Assembly: GCF_001269655.1 (NCBI RefSeq)
Contig: NZ_LHVE01000001.1
Location: 248,001 to 312,000, forward strand
Origin: Pseudomonas thivervalensis
Lineage (GTDB): Bacteria > Pseudomonadota > Gammaproteobacteria > Pseudomonadales > Pseudomonadaceae
Length of the DNA stretch: 64,000 bases
Direction of reading: 5' to 3'
The notes beneath the pieces were generated by a model. It ran no database searches, had not been told where the DNA came from, and was given only the letters and a program-made list of their open reading frames with translations. Positions 40,726 to 49,209 of this stretch are shown one piece after another. The stretch's first letter is position 1. Each line of letters begins with the position of its first letter. A program made the translations under genes and the position numbers.

Positions 40726-42501
40726 GTGATTGTTAGTCCCTGTAATGCACCAAAAATGACTGCCAAACGGTTTAGAAGCGCCTTGGTAGCGGGCTCGGCC
40801 CTGCTGTGCCTGTTCGGCGCGGGCCAACTGTGGGCATTCAGCCTGGATGATGTGTCGGCGAAGGCACAAGAACTGGCCGGGCAGAAGTTCGAAGCCCCGC
40901 GCAGCAATTTGCCGAACGAATTCCGCGAAATGAAATTCGCCGATTATCAGAAAATCCGTTTCCGCACCGAAAAAGCGGAATGGGCCGACCAGAAGACTCC
41001 GTTCCGGCTGTCCTTCTATCACCAGGGCATGCATTTCGACACGCCGGTGAAGATCAACGAAATCACCGCGACCACCGTCGACGAGATCAAGTACGACCCG
41101 ACACGTTTCGATTTCGGCGACGTGAAGTTCGATCCCAAGGCCACCGAACAGCTGGGCTACGCCGGTTTCCGCGTGCTGTACCCGATCAACAAGGCCGACA
41201 AGCAAGACGAAATCATGACCATGCTGGGCGCGAGTTATTTCCGCGTCATCGGCAAGGGCCAGGTCTACGGCTTGTCCGCGCGTGGCATGGCCATCGACAC
41301 CGCGTTGCCATCCGGTGAAGAGTTCCCGCGCTTTCGCGAGTTCTGGATCCAGCGTCCGAAACCGACCGACAAGCACCTGGTGATCTTCGCCCTGCTGGAT
41401 TCGCCACGGGCCACTGGTGCGTATCGCCTGACCGTGCGTCCGGGCACCGACACCGTTGTCGACGTGAAATCCCGCGTGTTCCTGCGTGATCGCGTCAACA
41501 AGCTGGGCATCGCCCCGTTGACCAGCATGTTCCTGTTCGGCGCCAACCAGCCGTCCAAGGTGTTGAACTACCGTCGTGAGCTCCACGACTCTAGCGGCCT
41601 GTCCATCCATGCCGGTAACGGCGAGTGGATCTGGCGTCCGCTGAACAACCCGAAACACTTGGCCGTGAGCAACTTCTCGGTCGAAAACCCGCGTGGTTTC
41701 GGCCTGCTGCAACGTGGTCGTGACTTCAGCCACTACGAAGACCTGGATGACCGTTACGAAAAACGCCCAAGTGCCTGGATCGAACCGAAAGGCGATTGGG
41801 GCAAGGGCACCGTCGATCTGGTCGAGATCCCGACCGCGGACGAAACCAACGACAACATCGTTGCGTTCTGGAGCCCGGAAAAGCTGCCTGAGCCAGGCCA
41901 GCCGCTGGACTTCGCCTACCGTCTGCACTGGACCCTCGATGAAGCCAACCTGCACTCGCCGGACAGCGCCTGGGTCAAGCAGACCCTGCGCTCCACCGGC
42001 GACGTGAAGCAGTCCAACCTGATCCGTCAACCGGACGGCAGCGTGGCCTACCTGGTGGATTTCGAAGGTCCGTCCCTGCAAGCGTTGCCTGAAGACGCCG
42101 AAGTGCGTAGCCAGGTGAGCGTTGGCGACAATGGCGAGATCGTCGAGAACAGCGTGCGCTACAACCCTGAAACCAAGGGCTGGCGCCTGACGCTGCGCAT
42201 GAAGATCAAGGATCCGAGCAAAGCGACCGAGATGCGTGCCGCCTTGGTCCGGCCGCTGGTCCCTGTCGAACTGCCGGCTACCGCGCACTCCGTGGCCACC
42301 CTGGCCAAGGCCGACAAGGTCGCCAAGCAGCAGAGCGAAAAAGAAGAGAAAGCCAACGAGCAAGCTGGCGAGCAGAAAGAAGCCAAGGCCGTTAAAGCGT
42401 CCACCGCCGCTGCCGAGCCGACCCCAACCCCACAGGAACCGGAACAGACTGAACAAGTCCTGACCGAGACCTGGAGCTACCAGTTGCCTGCCGATGAGTA
42501 A
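40726..42501 (+). CDS. opgG: Osmoregulated periplasmic glucan biosynthesis protein OpgG (MdoG)
   Basis: A periplasmic protein that adds beta-1,6 branches to, or shapes, the glucan backbone made by OpgH. I chose GTG 40726 ([20 protein letters not shown] 6 bases upstream), giving 591 residues; an ATG 30 bases later is possible. The signal peptide ends near LWAFS. The mature domain shows [34 protein letters not shown] and FNYR-like REL segments of the MdoG family. An unusual Lys/Glu/Ala-rich tail (about 530-575) precedes the end. It overlaps opgH by 8 bases. Confidence 0.95.
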   Translation: MIVSPCNAPKMTAKRFRSALVAGSALLCLFGAGQLWAFSLDDVSAKAQELAGQKFEAPRSNLPNEFREMKFADYQKIRFRTEKAEWADQKTPFRLSFYHQGMHFDTPVKINEITATTVDEIKYDPTRFDFGDVKFDPKATEQLGYAGFRVLYPINKADKQDEIMTMLGASYFRVIGKGQVYGLSARGMAIDTALPSGEEFPRFREFWIQRPKPTDKHLVIFALLDSPRATGAYRLTVRPGTDTVVDVKSRVFLRDRVNKLGIAPLTSMFLFGANQPSKVLNYRRELHDSSGLSIHAGNGEWIWRPLNNPKHLAVSNFSVENPRGFGLLQRGRDFSHYEDLDDRYEKRPSAWIEPKGDWGKGTVDLVEIPTADETNDNIVAFWSPEKLPEPGQPLDFAYRLHWTLDEANLHSPDSAWVKQTLRSTGDVKQSNLIRQPDGSVAYLVDFEGPSLQALPEDAEVRSQVSVGDNGEIVENSVRYNPETKGWRLTLRMKIKDPSKATEMRAALVRPLVPVELPATAHSVATLAKADKVAKQQSEKEEKANEQAGEQKEAKAVKASTAAAEPTPTPQEPEQTEQVLTETWSYQLPADE

Positions 42502-45064
42502 TACGTCCGTACAACCAGAATCTCTCAGTGAGTATCTGGCCCATTTGCCGATGACCGACGAGCAGCGCGCCGAGCTGGCAGGCTGCACGTCATTCAGCGA
42601 ATTGCATCAGCGCCTGGCTTCTTCGACATTCGACGCACCCGACGAGGCGGCGCAAGCCTCGGTGGGCCGTCGCCTGACGCTGAGCACCGCCGAGGAGCTC
42701 GAGGACGCCGAAATGCTGGCGCTCGATGCCAACGGCCGGGTGTGCTTGAAGGCGACGCCGCCGATTCGCCGGACCAAGGTCGTGCCGGAGCCGTGGCGCA
42801 CCAATATCCTGGTGCGCGCCTGGCGGCGCCTGACCGGTCGCACCAACCCGCCGAAGCCGCCCAAGGATGAGCGCGTGCTGCCCCATGCACGCTGGCGTAC
42901 CGTGGGTTCGATCCGCCGCTACATCCTGCTGATCCTGATGCTCGGCCAGACCATCGTGGCCGGTTGGTACATGAAAGGCATCATGCCGTACCAGGGCTGG
43001 TCGCTGGTGGACCTGGACGAAGTCCTGCACCAACCGCTGTTGCAGACGGCCACGCAAGTGCTGCCGTATGCGTTGCAAACCAGCATCCTGATTCTGTTCG
43101 GGATCCTGTTCTGCTGGGTGTCGGCAGGTTTCTGGACAGCGCTGATGGGCTTTCTCGAATTGCTCACTGGCCACGACAAATACCGCATTTCCGGCGCCAG
43201 CGCCGGCAACGAGCCCATTCCCAAGGACGCCCGCACCGCACTGGTGATGCCGATCTGCAACGAAGACGTGCCGCGGGTATTCGCCGGTTTGCGCGCGACC
43301 TTCGAATCGGTGGCGGCCACTGGTGACCTGGATCGCTTCGACTTCTTCGTGCTCAGCGACAGTAACGAAACCGATATCTGCGTGGCCGAGCAGCAAGCCT
43401 GGCTGGATGTCTGCCGTGAAGCCGGGGGCTTCGGCAAGATCTTCTACCGTCGCCGTCGCCGTCGCGTGAAGCGCAAGAGCGGCAACCTCGACGATTTCTG
43501 CCGTCGTTGGGGCAGCGACTACAAGTACATGGTCGTGCTCGACGCGGACTCGGTGATGAGCGGCGAATGCCTGACCAGCCTGGTGCGCCTGATGGAAGCC
43601 ACGCCCGACGCCGGCATCATCCAGACCGCGCCACGGGCTTCGGGCATGGACACGCTGTATGCGCGCATGCAGCAGTTCGCCACGCGGGTGTACGGTCCGT
43701 TGTTCACCGCCGGTCTGCACTTCTGGCAGTTGGGCGAATCCCATTACTGGGGGCACAACGCGATCATCCGCATGAAGCCGTTCATCGATCACTGCGCCTT
43801 GGCGCCGTTGCCGGGTAAGGGGGCGTTCTCGGGCGCGATCCTCTCCCACGACTTCGTCGAAGCGGCGCTGATGCGCCGTGCCGGCTGGGGCGTGTGGATT
43901 GCCTATGACCTGCCGGGCAGCTACGAAGAGCTGCCGCCGAACCTGCTGGACGAACTCAAGCGTGACCGTCGTTGGTGCCATGGCAACCTGATGAACTTCC
44001 GGCTGTTCCTGGTCAAGGGCATGCACCCGGTGCACCGTGCGGTGTTCCTGACCGGCGTGATGTCCTACCTGTCCGCGCCGCTGTGGTTCTTCTTCCTGGT
44101 GCTGTCCACCGCGCTGCTGGCGGTGAATACGCTGATGGAGCCGCAATACTTCCTTGAGCCACGCCAGCTTTATCCGCTGTGGCCGCAATGGCACCCGGAA
44201 AAAGCCATCGCCCTGTTCTCGACCACCATCGTGCTGCTGTTCCTGCCTAAGCTGCTGAGCATCGTGCTGATCTGGGCCAAGGGCGCGAAGGAATTCGGTG
44301 GCAAGTTCAAGGTGACCATGTCGATGCTGCTGGAGATGCTCTTCTCCATGCTGCTGGCGCCGGTGCGGATGATCTTCCACACCCGTTTCGTCCTGGCCGC
44401 TTTCCTGGGCTGGGCCGCGACCTGGAACTCGCCGAAACGTGACGACGACTCCACGCCATGGAGCGAAGCGGTCAAGCGCCACGGCCCGCAAACCTTGCTG
44501 GGCTTCTTCTGGGCCTTGCTGGTGATCTGGCTGAACCCAAGCTTCCTGTGGTGGCTGGTGCCGATCGTCGGGTCGTTGATCCTGTCGATCCCGGTGTCGG
44601 TGATCTCCAGTCGCGTGGGCCTGGGCTTGAAGTCCCGCGATGAGAGCCTGTTCCTGATCCCTGAGGAATACGCACCGCCCCAAGAGTTGCTGTCGACGGA
44701 CCAGTACACCCATGAAAACCGTTGGCACGCGCTGAACGACGGTTTCATCCGGGCAGTGGTCGATCCACAACAGAACGCCTTGGCCTATGCACTGGCGACT
44801 TCACGCCATGGCAAGGCAGAGCCGATTGAATGGCTGCGGGTCGAACGCGTTCGGCACGCCCTGAAGGTCGGCCCTGCCGGTCTCAGCAATGCCGAGCGAT
44901 TGGCCCTGCTGAGCGACCCGGTGGCCTTGTCCCGCCTGCATGAGCAGGTCTGGAGCGAGGGGCATCCGGAGTGGCTGGCGGCGTGGCGTGAATCGGTCAA
45001 GGCCGATCCCCATGCACCGCTGCTGCCGCTACAGCCGGTGAGCGTACAGCCTCAAGTGGCCTGA
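42494..45064 (+). CDS. opgH: Glucans biosynthesis glucosyltransferase OpgH (MdoH)
   Basis: An inner-membrane GT2 glucosyltransferase that polymerises UDP-glucose into beta-1,2-glucan. It has 856 residues: an N-terminal cytoplasmic region, two TM helices, then the catalytic domain with [46 protein letters not shown] and the (R/Q)xxRW-type [12 protein letters not shown]. Several further TM helices and a long C-terminal cytoplasmic tail follow. It is translationally coupled to opgG and ends at a strong terminator. Confidence 0.96.
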   Translation: MSNTSVQPESLSEYLAHLPMTDEQRAELAGCTSFSELHQRLASSTFDAPDEAAQASVGRRLTLSTAEELEDAEMLALDANGRVCLKATPPIRRTKVVPEPWRTNILVRAWRRLTGRTNPPKPPKDERVLPHARWRTVGSIRRYILLILMLGQTIVAGWYMKGIMPYQGWSLVDLDEVLHQPLLQTATQVLPYALQTSILILFGILFCWVSAGFWTALMGFLELLTGHDKYRISGASAGNEPIPKDARTALVMPICNEDVPRVFAGLRATFESVAATGDLDRFDFFVLSDSNETDICVAEQQAWLDVCREAGGFGKIFYRRRRRRVKRKSGNLDDFCRRWGSDYKYMVVLDADSVMSGECLTSLVRLMEATPDAGIIQTAPRASGMDTLYARMQQFATRVYGPLFTAGLHFWQLGESHYWGHNAIIRMKPFIDHCALAPLPGKGAFSGAILSHDFVEAALMRRAGWGVWIAYDLPGSYEELPPNLLDELKRDRRWCHGNLMNFRLFLVKGMHPVHRAVFLTGVMSYLSAPLWFFFLVLSTALLAVNTLMEPQYFLEPRQLYPLWPQWHPEKAIALFSTTIVLLFLPKLLSIVLIWAKGAKEFGGKFKVTMSMLLEMLFSMLLAPVRMIFHTRFVLAAFLGWAATWNSPKRDDDSTPWSEAVKRHGPQTLLGFFWALLVIWLNPSFLWWLVPIVGSLILSIPVSVISSRVGLGLKSRDESLFLIPEEYAPPQELLSTDQYTHENRWHALNDGFIRAVVDPQQNALAYALATSRHGKAEPIEWLRVERVRHALKVGPAGLSNAERLALLSDPVALSRLHEQVWSEGHPEWLAAWRESVKADPHAPLLPLQPVSVQPQVA

Positions 45065-45069
45065 TACGC

Positions 45070-45105
45070 AAAAAGCCCCGCTTCTGGAAGGAAGCGGGGC
45101 TTTTT
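45070..45105. terminator. Bidirectional terminator between opgH and the M29-like gene; left copy of an imperfect direct repeat
   Basis: A5-GCCCCGCTTC pairs with GAAGCGGGGC-T5 around TGGAAG. With A- and T-tracts on both sides it can end opgH (plus) and the minus-strand gene stopping at 45159. A closely similar hairpin in the same orientation recurs at 47707. Confidence 0.92.
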
Positions 45106-45158
45106 GTTGGCCTAAGGATTTGTACCTGGGACTTCTGGATTTCGAGCGACTGGTGTTA

Positions 45159-46082
45159 TTAAGCAACTGTAGTGACATTGACGTCTGGACTGAGGAAGTC
45201 AATGTGAAAGCCGCTGGAACCATCCCCGATAGCTAAATGGACACCGTTGATGCCCTCGTTCATTTGAGAGTTCACCTTGTAATCTATGAAGGCTGCTATG
45301 TCTTCGTTGACGCCGATAGCGAATTCGGTCAGTCCGAGTCCTCGAATCCCGGCAGCTGATTTCAATGTTTCGATATGCTCCTCGTTGTCGGCTTGTAAAG
45401 ACGTGACCTTGTTTTCCACGACGCTCAGCAATCCTCCCGCCCTAGCTACCGACTCTGATAACAGCTCAAGCCTGGCTCGAATGTCGTTAGGTAGTTGTGG
45501 ATTGGCTTTTCTTAAGACCGTTAAAATTCCAGAAATCTTAAGTACCCCGTTAACACAGAACGGGCAGCGTTCTTGGATATTCATGTGGGCATAGTGCACT
45601 TCGAAAAACTCGGCTGCTGAGTGTATGAAATTCTCTGAAACGTCCTCCTTTATCAACGCGTAGGGTTCTGCTTGGCAGTTGAGTGTGACTTTTCCGAAAG
45701 TATCTTCTCCTGATAGGAAAAATGAGTCATGGGAGTTAAGCATGTTTAAAAAGAAACGCTGTTTTTCTAATGCCTTTCTGAAATCGCTGTTAAGCAGTAA
45801 GTGCAAACTGTAGTTCGCGCTACTGAAAGATGGATCGAAGACCTGTGCTGCGCAGAAAACGCTCTTCTTGACCGGGGTGGCCTTGGCAATCTCCAGTGTG
45901 AGCTTGGCCGCGTTGTTGCTGAACGAGAAAATGATGCTATTTCGAGGGAGAGTACTGAGCTCGTGAATGCGCGCTGTGTTTAACCCTTGATGACTGCATT
46001 CATCAAGGAATTCCTGTGAGTCTGCAACGACCCAGAATTCTTCCTCTCCAAAAAGTGTGTGGATACGGGTCAAGGATGACAT
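45159..46082 (-). CDS. Shortened M29 aminopeptidase-like protein, AT-rich
   Basis: 307 residues from MSSLTRIHTLFGEEEFW. This start has AGGAG 7 bases upstream; the longer open frame to 46310 lacks a site and overlaps the peptide gene. The C-terminal third resembles the metal site of aminopeptidase T (family M29): Glu253 in LTEFAIG, His282 in GVHLAIG, and His293/Asp295 in FHIDFLSPD. Glu161 in FEVHYAH may be a fourth ligand. A CPFC pair (173-176) is near this site. M29 enzymes have about 400 residues, so the N-terminal domain is reduced. The family has peptidases and ring-cleaving dioxygenases, so the reaction is open. Coding GC is far below its neighbours, suggesting transfer. It follows the 33-residue peptide gene by 56 bases. 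Confidence 0.7.
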   Translation of the reverse strand: MSSLTRIHTLFGEEEFWVVADSQEFLDECSHQGLNTARIHELSTLPRNSIIFSFSNNAAKLTLEIAKATPVKKSVFCAAQVFDPSFSSANYSLHLLLNSDFRKALEKQRFFLNMLNSHDSFFLSGEDTFGKVTLNCQAEPYALIKEDVSENFIHSAAEFFEVHYAHMNIQERCPFCVNGVLKISGILTVLRKANPQLPNDIRARLELLSESVARAGGLLSVVENKVTSLQADNEEHIETLKSAAGIRGLGLTEFAIGVNEDIAAFIDYKVNSQMNEGINGVHLAIGDGSSGFHIDFLSPDVNVTTVA

Positions 46083-46099
46083 GGATTGCTCCTGTATAG

Positions 46100-46125
46100 G
46101 CGGACGGCATATACATGCCGCCCGC
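46100..46125 (-). ncRNA. Intercistronic stem-loop between the peptide gene and the M29-like gene
   Basis: On the minus strand GCGGGCGGCAT and ATGCCGTCCGC form 11 consecutive pairs (one G-U) around a GTAT tetraloop, without a T-run. It lies 13 bases after the peptide stop. Hairpins here usually attenuate read-through or protect the upstream message, giving excess peptide over enzyme. Confidence 0.75.
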
Positions 46126-46138
46126 TGGTTAGTGGAAG

Positions 46139-46240
46139 TCAGTCCTCCGTGTAGGCCCAAGCCAATGGAGCCCATCCAAAGTTTTCCGGGCCCGAGGTCA
46201 GACGACTCAGTTTTTCTGATGTATCTATTTGCTGTTCCAT
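46139..46240 (-). CDS. 33-residue peptide, candidate precursor/scaffold peptide
   Basis: A short gene with an outstanding ribosome site: AAGGAGG 7 bases before ATG. The peptide begins MEQQIDTSEK, continues through LSRLTSGPE and ends NFGWAPLAWAYTED. The N-terminal half is polar and charged, like a leader; the C-terminal half is rich in aromatic residues (Phe21, Trp23, Trp28, Tyr30), like a core. No signal peptide is present. It is in a different frame from the long open frame around it. A strong hairpin and then the M29-like gene follow, and a PheRS-like ligase is divergent 276 bases away. Not matched to any family I know; being translated is well supported, the precursor role is inferred. Confidence 0.65.
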   Translation of the reverse strand: MEQQIDTSEKLSRLTSGPENFGWAPLAWAYTED

Positions 46241-46515
46241 ATTTATCCTCCTTTTTTTTGGGAATCCCTTTGTCGAATAAGGGAGGTTGTATTAATTCAA
46301 GTATTTCCAAGATTTGGAATAGGTCTTTTTGAGAGTTTTTAGAATGAATTATGCTGTTTGTATGTTTGATGGCTGTGAAGAGGTTATTTGTGTAGGAAGT
46401 GTCTGTAGTGGTTCTCTGAAATTTAAGTAAATGAGGCTCTGGCGTTGTTTGGGTGGTCTAGTGTTGATAGGTTTTATTAGTGTTCGTTTGAGTTTTTGAG
46501 CTAATGAGGTCGGAA

Positions 46516-47664
46516 ATGGCAGGTGCAAAAAAATATTTGTCTGATGCAACTCTCCAGCAGGCGCTGTCCGTAACAGACCTGACGGAAACACATACACCCG
46601 TCCACGCGGTTCGGCTGATGGTTAATGAGATTGTCGAGGGATTGGTCCGTAGCGGCTGGCCCCGGGCACGTATTCAGACTGGCCCGCGTATCGTGTCCGC
46701 TGAAGAAAACTATGGGCTACTAGGCTATGACCCGGCAGAGATCACCTTGGGCAGTGAACACACTCGCTGGGTAAGCGAGCATTCGCTATTGCGCACACAA
46801 ACCACTAGCCAGATTCCTGCCGCCCTTCAACGGGCTGCTCAAGAGCGCAGGACGGGGGAGATGATCCTGCTCGCCGCTCCGGGCATCACTTTTCGTCGCG
46901 ACAGTCGGGATAGATGGCATTGCGCCGAACCGCATCAGATGGATATTTGGGTTCTGGGCGATCCAGAACTTTCGGATCGCGAGCATCTGTTGCGTCTGGT
47001 CGGCGATATTCTCGGCGCCGCAGTGCCCGAGAAGCCTTGGGTCTACAGCGATAGCCCGCATCACTACACCGAGGGCGGAATTGAAGTGAATGTATTGAAC
47101 GACGGCGCCAATGTTGAAGTACTCGAATGTGGCCTCATCGCCACTTCGCTGCTGCGGCGATTGGAAATTGATCCTCGGCGTCATGGCGGACTGGCGTTGG
47201 GAATGGGCCTGGATCGGCTGACGATGCTACGCAAGGGCATTCCAGATATCCGTTTGTTGCGTGACTCCAACGAGCGGGTGCAGGCCCAAATGCAAGATCT
47301 GCGGCCATGGAGCGCTGTTTCGCGATTGCCTTCGATTTCTCGGGATATTTCGGTGGCGGTGTCTCCTGGACTGAGTGAAGAGGTGCTGACCGAAAGGATG
47401 CTGCAGGCAGCCGGGGACTGTTCTGGCTGGATCGAGGAAATGCAGATCAAAGGACGTTGGGTTTCGTCTGAATTGCCCCCCCAAGCTATTGAGCGACTCG
47501 GCCTTCTGAGCGGTCAGGAGAATGTTCTACTGCGCGTTGTACTGCGTGATTGTTCTCGATCAATAACGACTGCGGAGGCGAATGCTCTGTATGAAAGGAT
47601 TCAGTCTGCGTTGCACGAGGGTGCTCCGGGAGCAGGATACCGAATGGACTTGACGGTACGTTAA
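46516..47664 (+). CDS. Single-chain PheRS-like ligase (PheS catalytic core plus FDX-ACB domain)
   Basis: 382 residues from MAGAKKYLSD (GAGG 6 bases upstream; an ATG 12 bases earlier is weaker). The class II synthetase core shows LLRTQTT (91-97), motif 2 FRRD (126-129) with PHQMD (139-143), and motif 3 GLALGMGLDRLTML (225-238). A ferredoxin-fold anticodon-binding-like domain (about 272-380) ends the chain. This layout recalls mitochondrial PheRS rather than bacterial PheS/PheT. The Phe pocket is changed: FPFTE becomes HHYTE (182-186) and GFAFGMG becomes GLALGMG, so the substrate is probably not phenylalanine. I recall, without being able to verify, a RefSeq family called PheS-related mystery ligase (SrmL). 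It is probably a stand-alone amino-acid ligase paired with the divergent peptide gene. Confidence 0.85.
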   Translation: MAGAKKYLSDATLQQALSVTDLTETHTPVHAVRLMVNEIVEGLVRSGWPRARIQTGPRIVSAEENYGLLGYDPAEITLGSEHTRWVSEHSLLRTQTTSQIPAALQRAAQERRTGEMILLAAPGITFRRDSRDRWHCAEPHQMDIWVLGDPELSDREHLLRLVGDILGAAVPEKPWVYSDSPHHYTEGGIEVNVLNDGANVEVLECGLIATSLLRRLEIDPRRHGGLALGMGLDRLTMLRKGIPDIRLLRDSNERVQAQMQDLRPWSAVSRLPSISRDISVAVSPGLSEEVLTERMLQAAGDCSGWIEEMQIKGRWVSSELPPQAIERLGLLSGQENVLLRVVLRDCSRSITTAEANALYERIQSALHEGAPGAGYRMDLTVR

Positions 47665-47706
47665 TGCACTCGCCAATTGTGCTGGTTCCGTCCCCCGGAT
47701 AAATCA

Positions 47707-47745
47707 AAATAGCCCCGCTTCTGTAAGAGTGCGGGGCTATTTCTT
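47707..47745. terminator. Bidirectional terminator after the PheRS-like gene; right copy of the imperfect direct repeat
   Basis: AAATAGCCCCGC pairs with GCGGGGCTATTT around a 12-base loop. It shares AGCCCCGCTTCTG, AAG and GCGGGGCT in the same order with the hairpin at 45070. It can serve the PheRS-like gene (plus) and the DUF6124-type gene (minus). Confidence 0.88.
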
Positions 47746-47758
47746 GTGGCGATGTCGG

Positions 47759-48100
47759 TCAGTGCCGCGGGTTGATGCTATCCAACATCCGGTTTGCCAA
47801 TAACCTACTCAGTTCGATCAGTTGCTGAATGCCGAAGGCAACGTGGCGTCGAGAGCCTTTCAGGTCAAACGCAAGGTCGCTGACCATGGCATCGGCTGAG
47901 GCCAGGTTTTCGCTGAGGTTGGCCAGCAGGCTTTCGGTGTCGATGCTGGCGACGACGGTGAAGAGTTGGCCTGGCGACGCTTTATTCTCGGATTTGGCCT
48001 GTTTGGGGTTCAGGTAGTAATCGAGCGTGCGATCAGTGGCTTCCTGGAGTTTCTTGGGATCGGTTTCTGGTTCTGGTGGGTTGGGTGTGGCCTTGTGCAT
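47759..48100 (-). CDS. DUF6124/DUF3077-type small protein
   Basis: 113 residues starting MHKATPNPPEPETDP; AAGGAG lies about 9 bases before the ATG, and the longer frame to 48361 runs through the leader. It belongs to a Pseudomonas-restricted family recognised by the opening K-TPNPPE, a TLDYYLNP stretch, TESLLANLSENLASADAMVSD and HVAFGIQQLIELSRLLANR. It is cytoplasmic and mainly helical; function is unknown. The leader is highly structured (see 48109-48275). Confidence 0.82.
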   Translation of the reverse strand: MHKATPNPPEPETDPKKLQEATDRTLDYYLNPKQAKSENKASPGQLFTVVASIDTESLLANLSENLASADAMVSDLAFDLKGSRRHVAFGIQQLIELSRLLANRMLDSINPRH

Positions 48101-48108
48101 AGTGACGC

Positions 48109-48275
48109 TCCTTGATTGATGGAGCCGCCAGACATCGCTGCTAAACGAAAAGGGTGGCGGCAGTACGCGGGTTAGCAGACCAGGAATCAAGGAACCCGGC
48201 GCACCGAAGTGCCCCACGCACAGCCGCCATAAAGCGGACCTGCGTGCCTTGATATTGTGCCGAGCTGCTAAACCC
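48109..48275 (-). promoter_or_regulatory. Structured leader of the DUF6124-type gene with alternative pairings, candidate cis-regulatory RNA
   Basis: On the minus strand the ribosome site lies in AATCAAGGA (48117-48109) and is perfectly complementary to TCCTTGATT (48193-48185). The same TCCTTGATT can instead pair with an upstream ATCAAGG (48253-48247). An adjoining CTGCTAACCC (48178-48169) pairs with GGGTTTAGCAG (48275-48265) or with TTTAGCAG (48145-48138), and GCCGCCA (48161-48155) with TGGCGGC at 48229-48223 or 48130-48124. A GCAC-TTCG-GTGC hairpin (48212-48201) lies in the upstream fold. Two exclusive states result, one freeing and one hiding the ribosome site. Confidence 0.6.
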
Positions 48276-48414
48276 GATCGCTGAACTGACAGCGACCTGC
48301 AAACGTTAGAGCTCGGGGGCAAGGCACACAAGCCGGCGGATTCTGGCGTAGTTGTAGGCAATGGCGCAAGGCGCCGTAGCCTTGGGATGACAGACTGTGG
48401 GAGCTGGGGTTTTT

Positions 48415-48743
48415 GTGTGTATATCCGTTATTTAGGTAACGGCTGCTGACGGTTCCGCTCTTACAGCGGCTCACTTTTGAGAAGCCCGGAAGCCGGCCCA
48501 GTCAAAAGTAAGCAAAACGCTTTTGCCCCACCACTCGGCACCTCGCCTAGGCTCGGTGTGCCCTCACTCCGGCATTGCTCCGTGGGCCGCCGCGAAGGGC
48601 CATCCATGGCCCAGCGCGGCTATCCCGGCATCCATGCCGGGATGCCCACGGTCCAATGCCTGCGTTCGGCCATCGTGGTTAACGGGGCGCCCGAGATCAA
48701 CGTCCACGCTGAGGCGGCCTTAGAGCCGACCTGGCTCTCTTGG
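48415..48743. repeat. Left arm of a roughly 0.3-kb long inverted repeat
   Basis: Running from GTGTGTATATCCGTTATTTA to CCGACCTGGCTCTCTTGG. It matches the reverse complement of 49210-49521 over nearly its whole length, with small indels near GAGAAGC. The segment from CCATCCATGGCCCAGCGCGG through CGAGATCAACGTCCACGC is essentially identical. Frames open inside both arms are not gene-like. The 314 bases before it hold only the structured leader. Confidence 0.88.
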
Positions 48744-48856
48744 TCGTACACCCGTCAGATCTGTGGGAGCAAAGCTTGCTCGCGAGGCGGCCTAACAGCC
48801 GACCTGGCTCTTCCGGTCGTACACCCATCAGAACTGTGGGAGCGGGCTTGCTCGCG
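48711..48856. repeat. Two tandem copies of a 73-bp unit, each carrying a REP
   Basis: Units 48711-48783 and 48784-48856 each run GAGGCGGCCT, AGCCGACCTGGCTCT, GGTCGTACACCC, TGTGGGAGC and a family A REP core. They differ at a handful of positions. Confidence 0.82.
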
Positions 48857-49196
48857 AAGGCGGCGGCACATCCAATACTGATGCAAGCTGACCCACTGCT
48901 TTCGCGAGCAAGCCCGCTCCCACAGGGATTGGCAGTGTCGCAAATCCATAAGCCACCACTGACCCTATGTGGGAGCGAGCCTGCTCGCGAAGGCGGCGGC
49001 ACATTCAGCATTGATGCAAGCAGACCCATCGCCATCGCGAGCAAGCACGGCTCCCACAGGGATTGGCGGCGGACGCTGATCTTATAAACGACCAAAAAAC
49101 CTATGTGGGAGCGAGCTTGCTCGCGATGGCGGTGTGTCAGTTTGCGGTGATGTTGGATGTGCCGCCGCCTTCGCGAGCAAGCCCGCTCCCACAGGA
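48769..49196. repeat. Cluster of about seven family A REP elements
   Basis: REP cores in alternating orientation: forward near 48771, 48835, 48969 and 49103, and reverse near 48900, 49037 and 49170. They fill the space between the arms of the long inverted repeat. No gene-like frame is present here. Confidence 0.85.
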
Positions 49197-49209
49197 GGAA
49201 CGCGATCCC

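Noticed and set aside
46083..46310. N-terminal extension of the M29-like gene to an ATG at 46310
   Set aside because: No ribosome site at 46310. The extension overlaps the well-initiated 33-residue peptide in another frame, and the internal ATG at 46082 has AGGAG at the right distance.
48769..49196. CRISPR-like array
   Set aside because: The repeats alternate in orientation, vary in sequence and spacing, and match the REP core found throughout the window. No cas genes are present.
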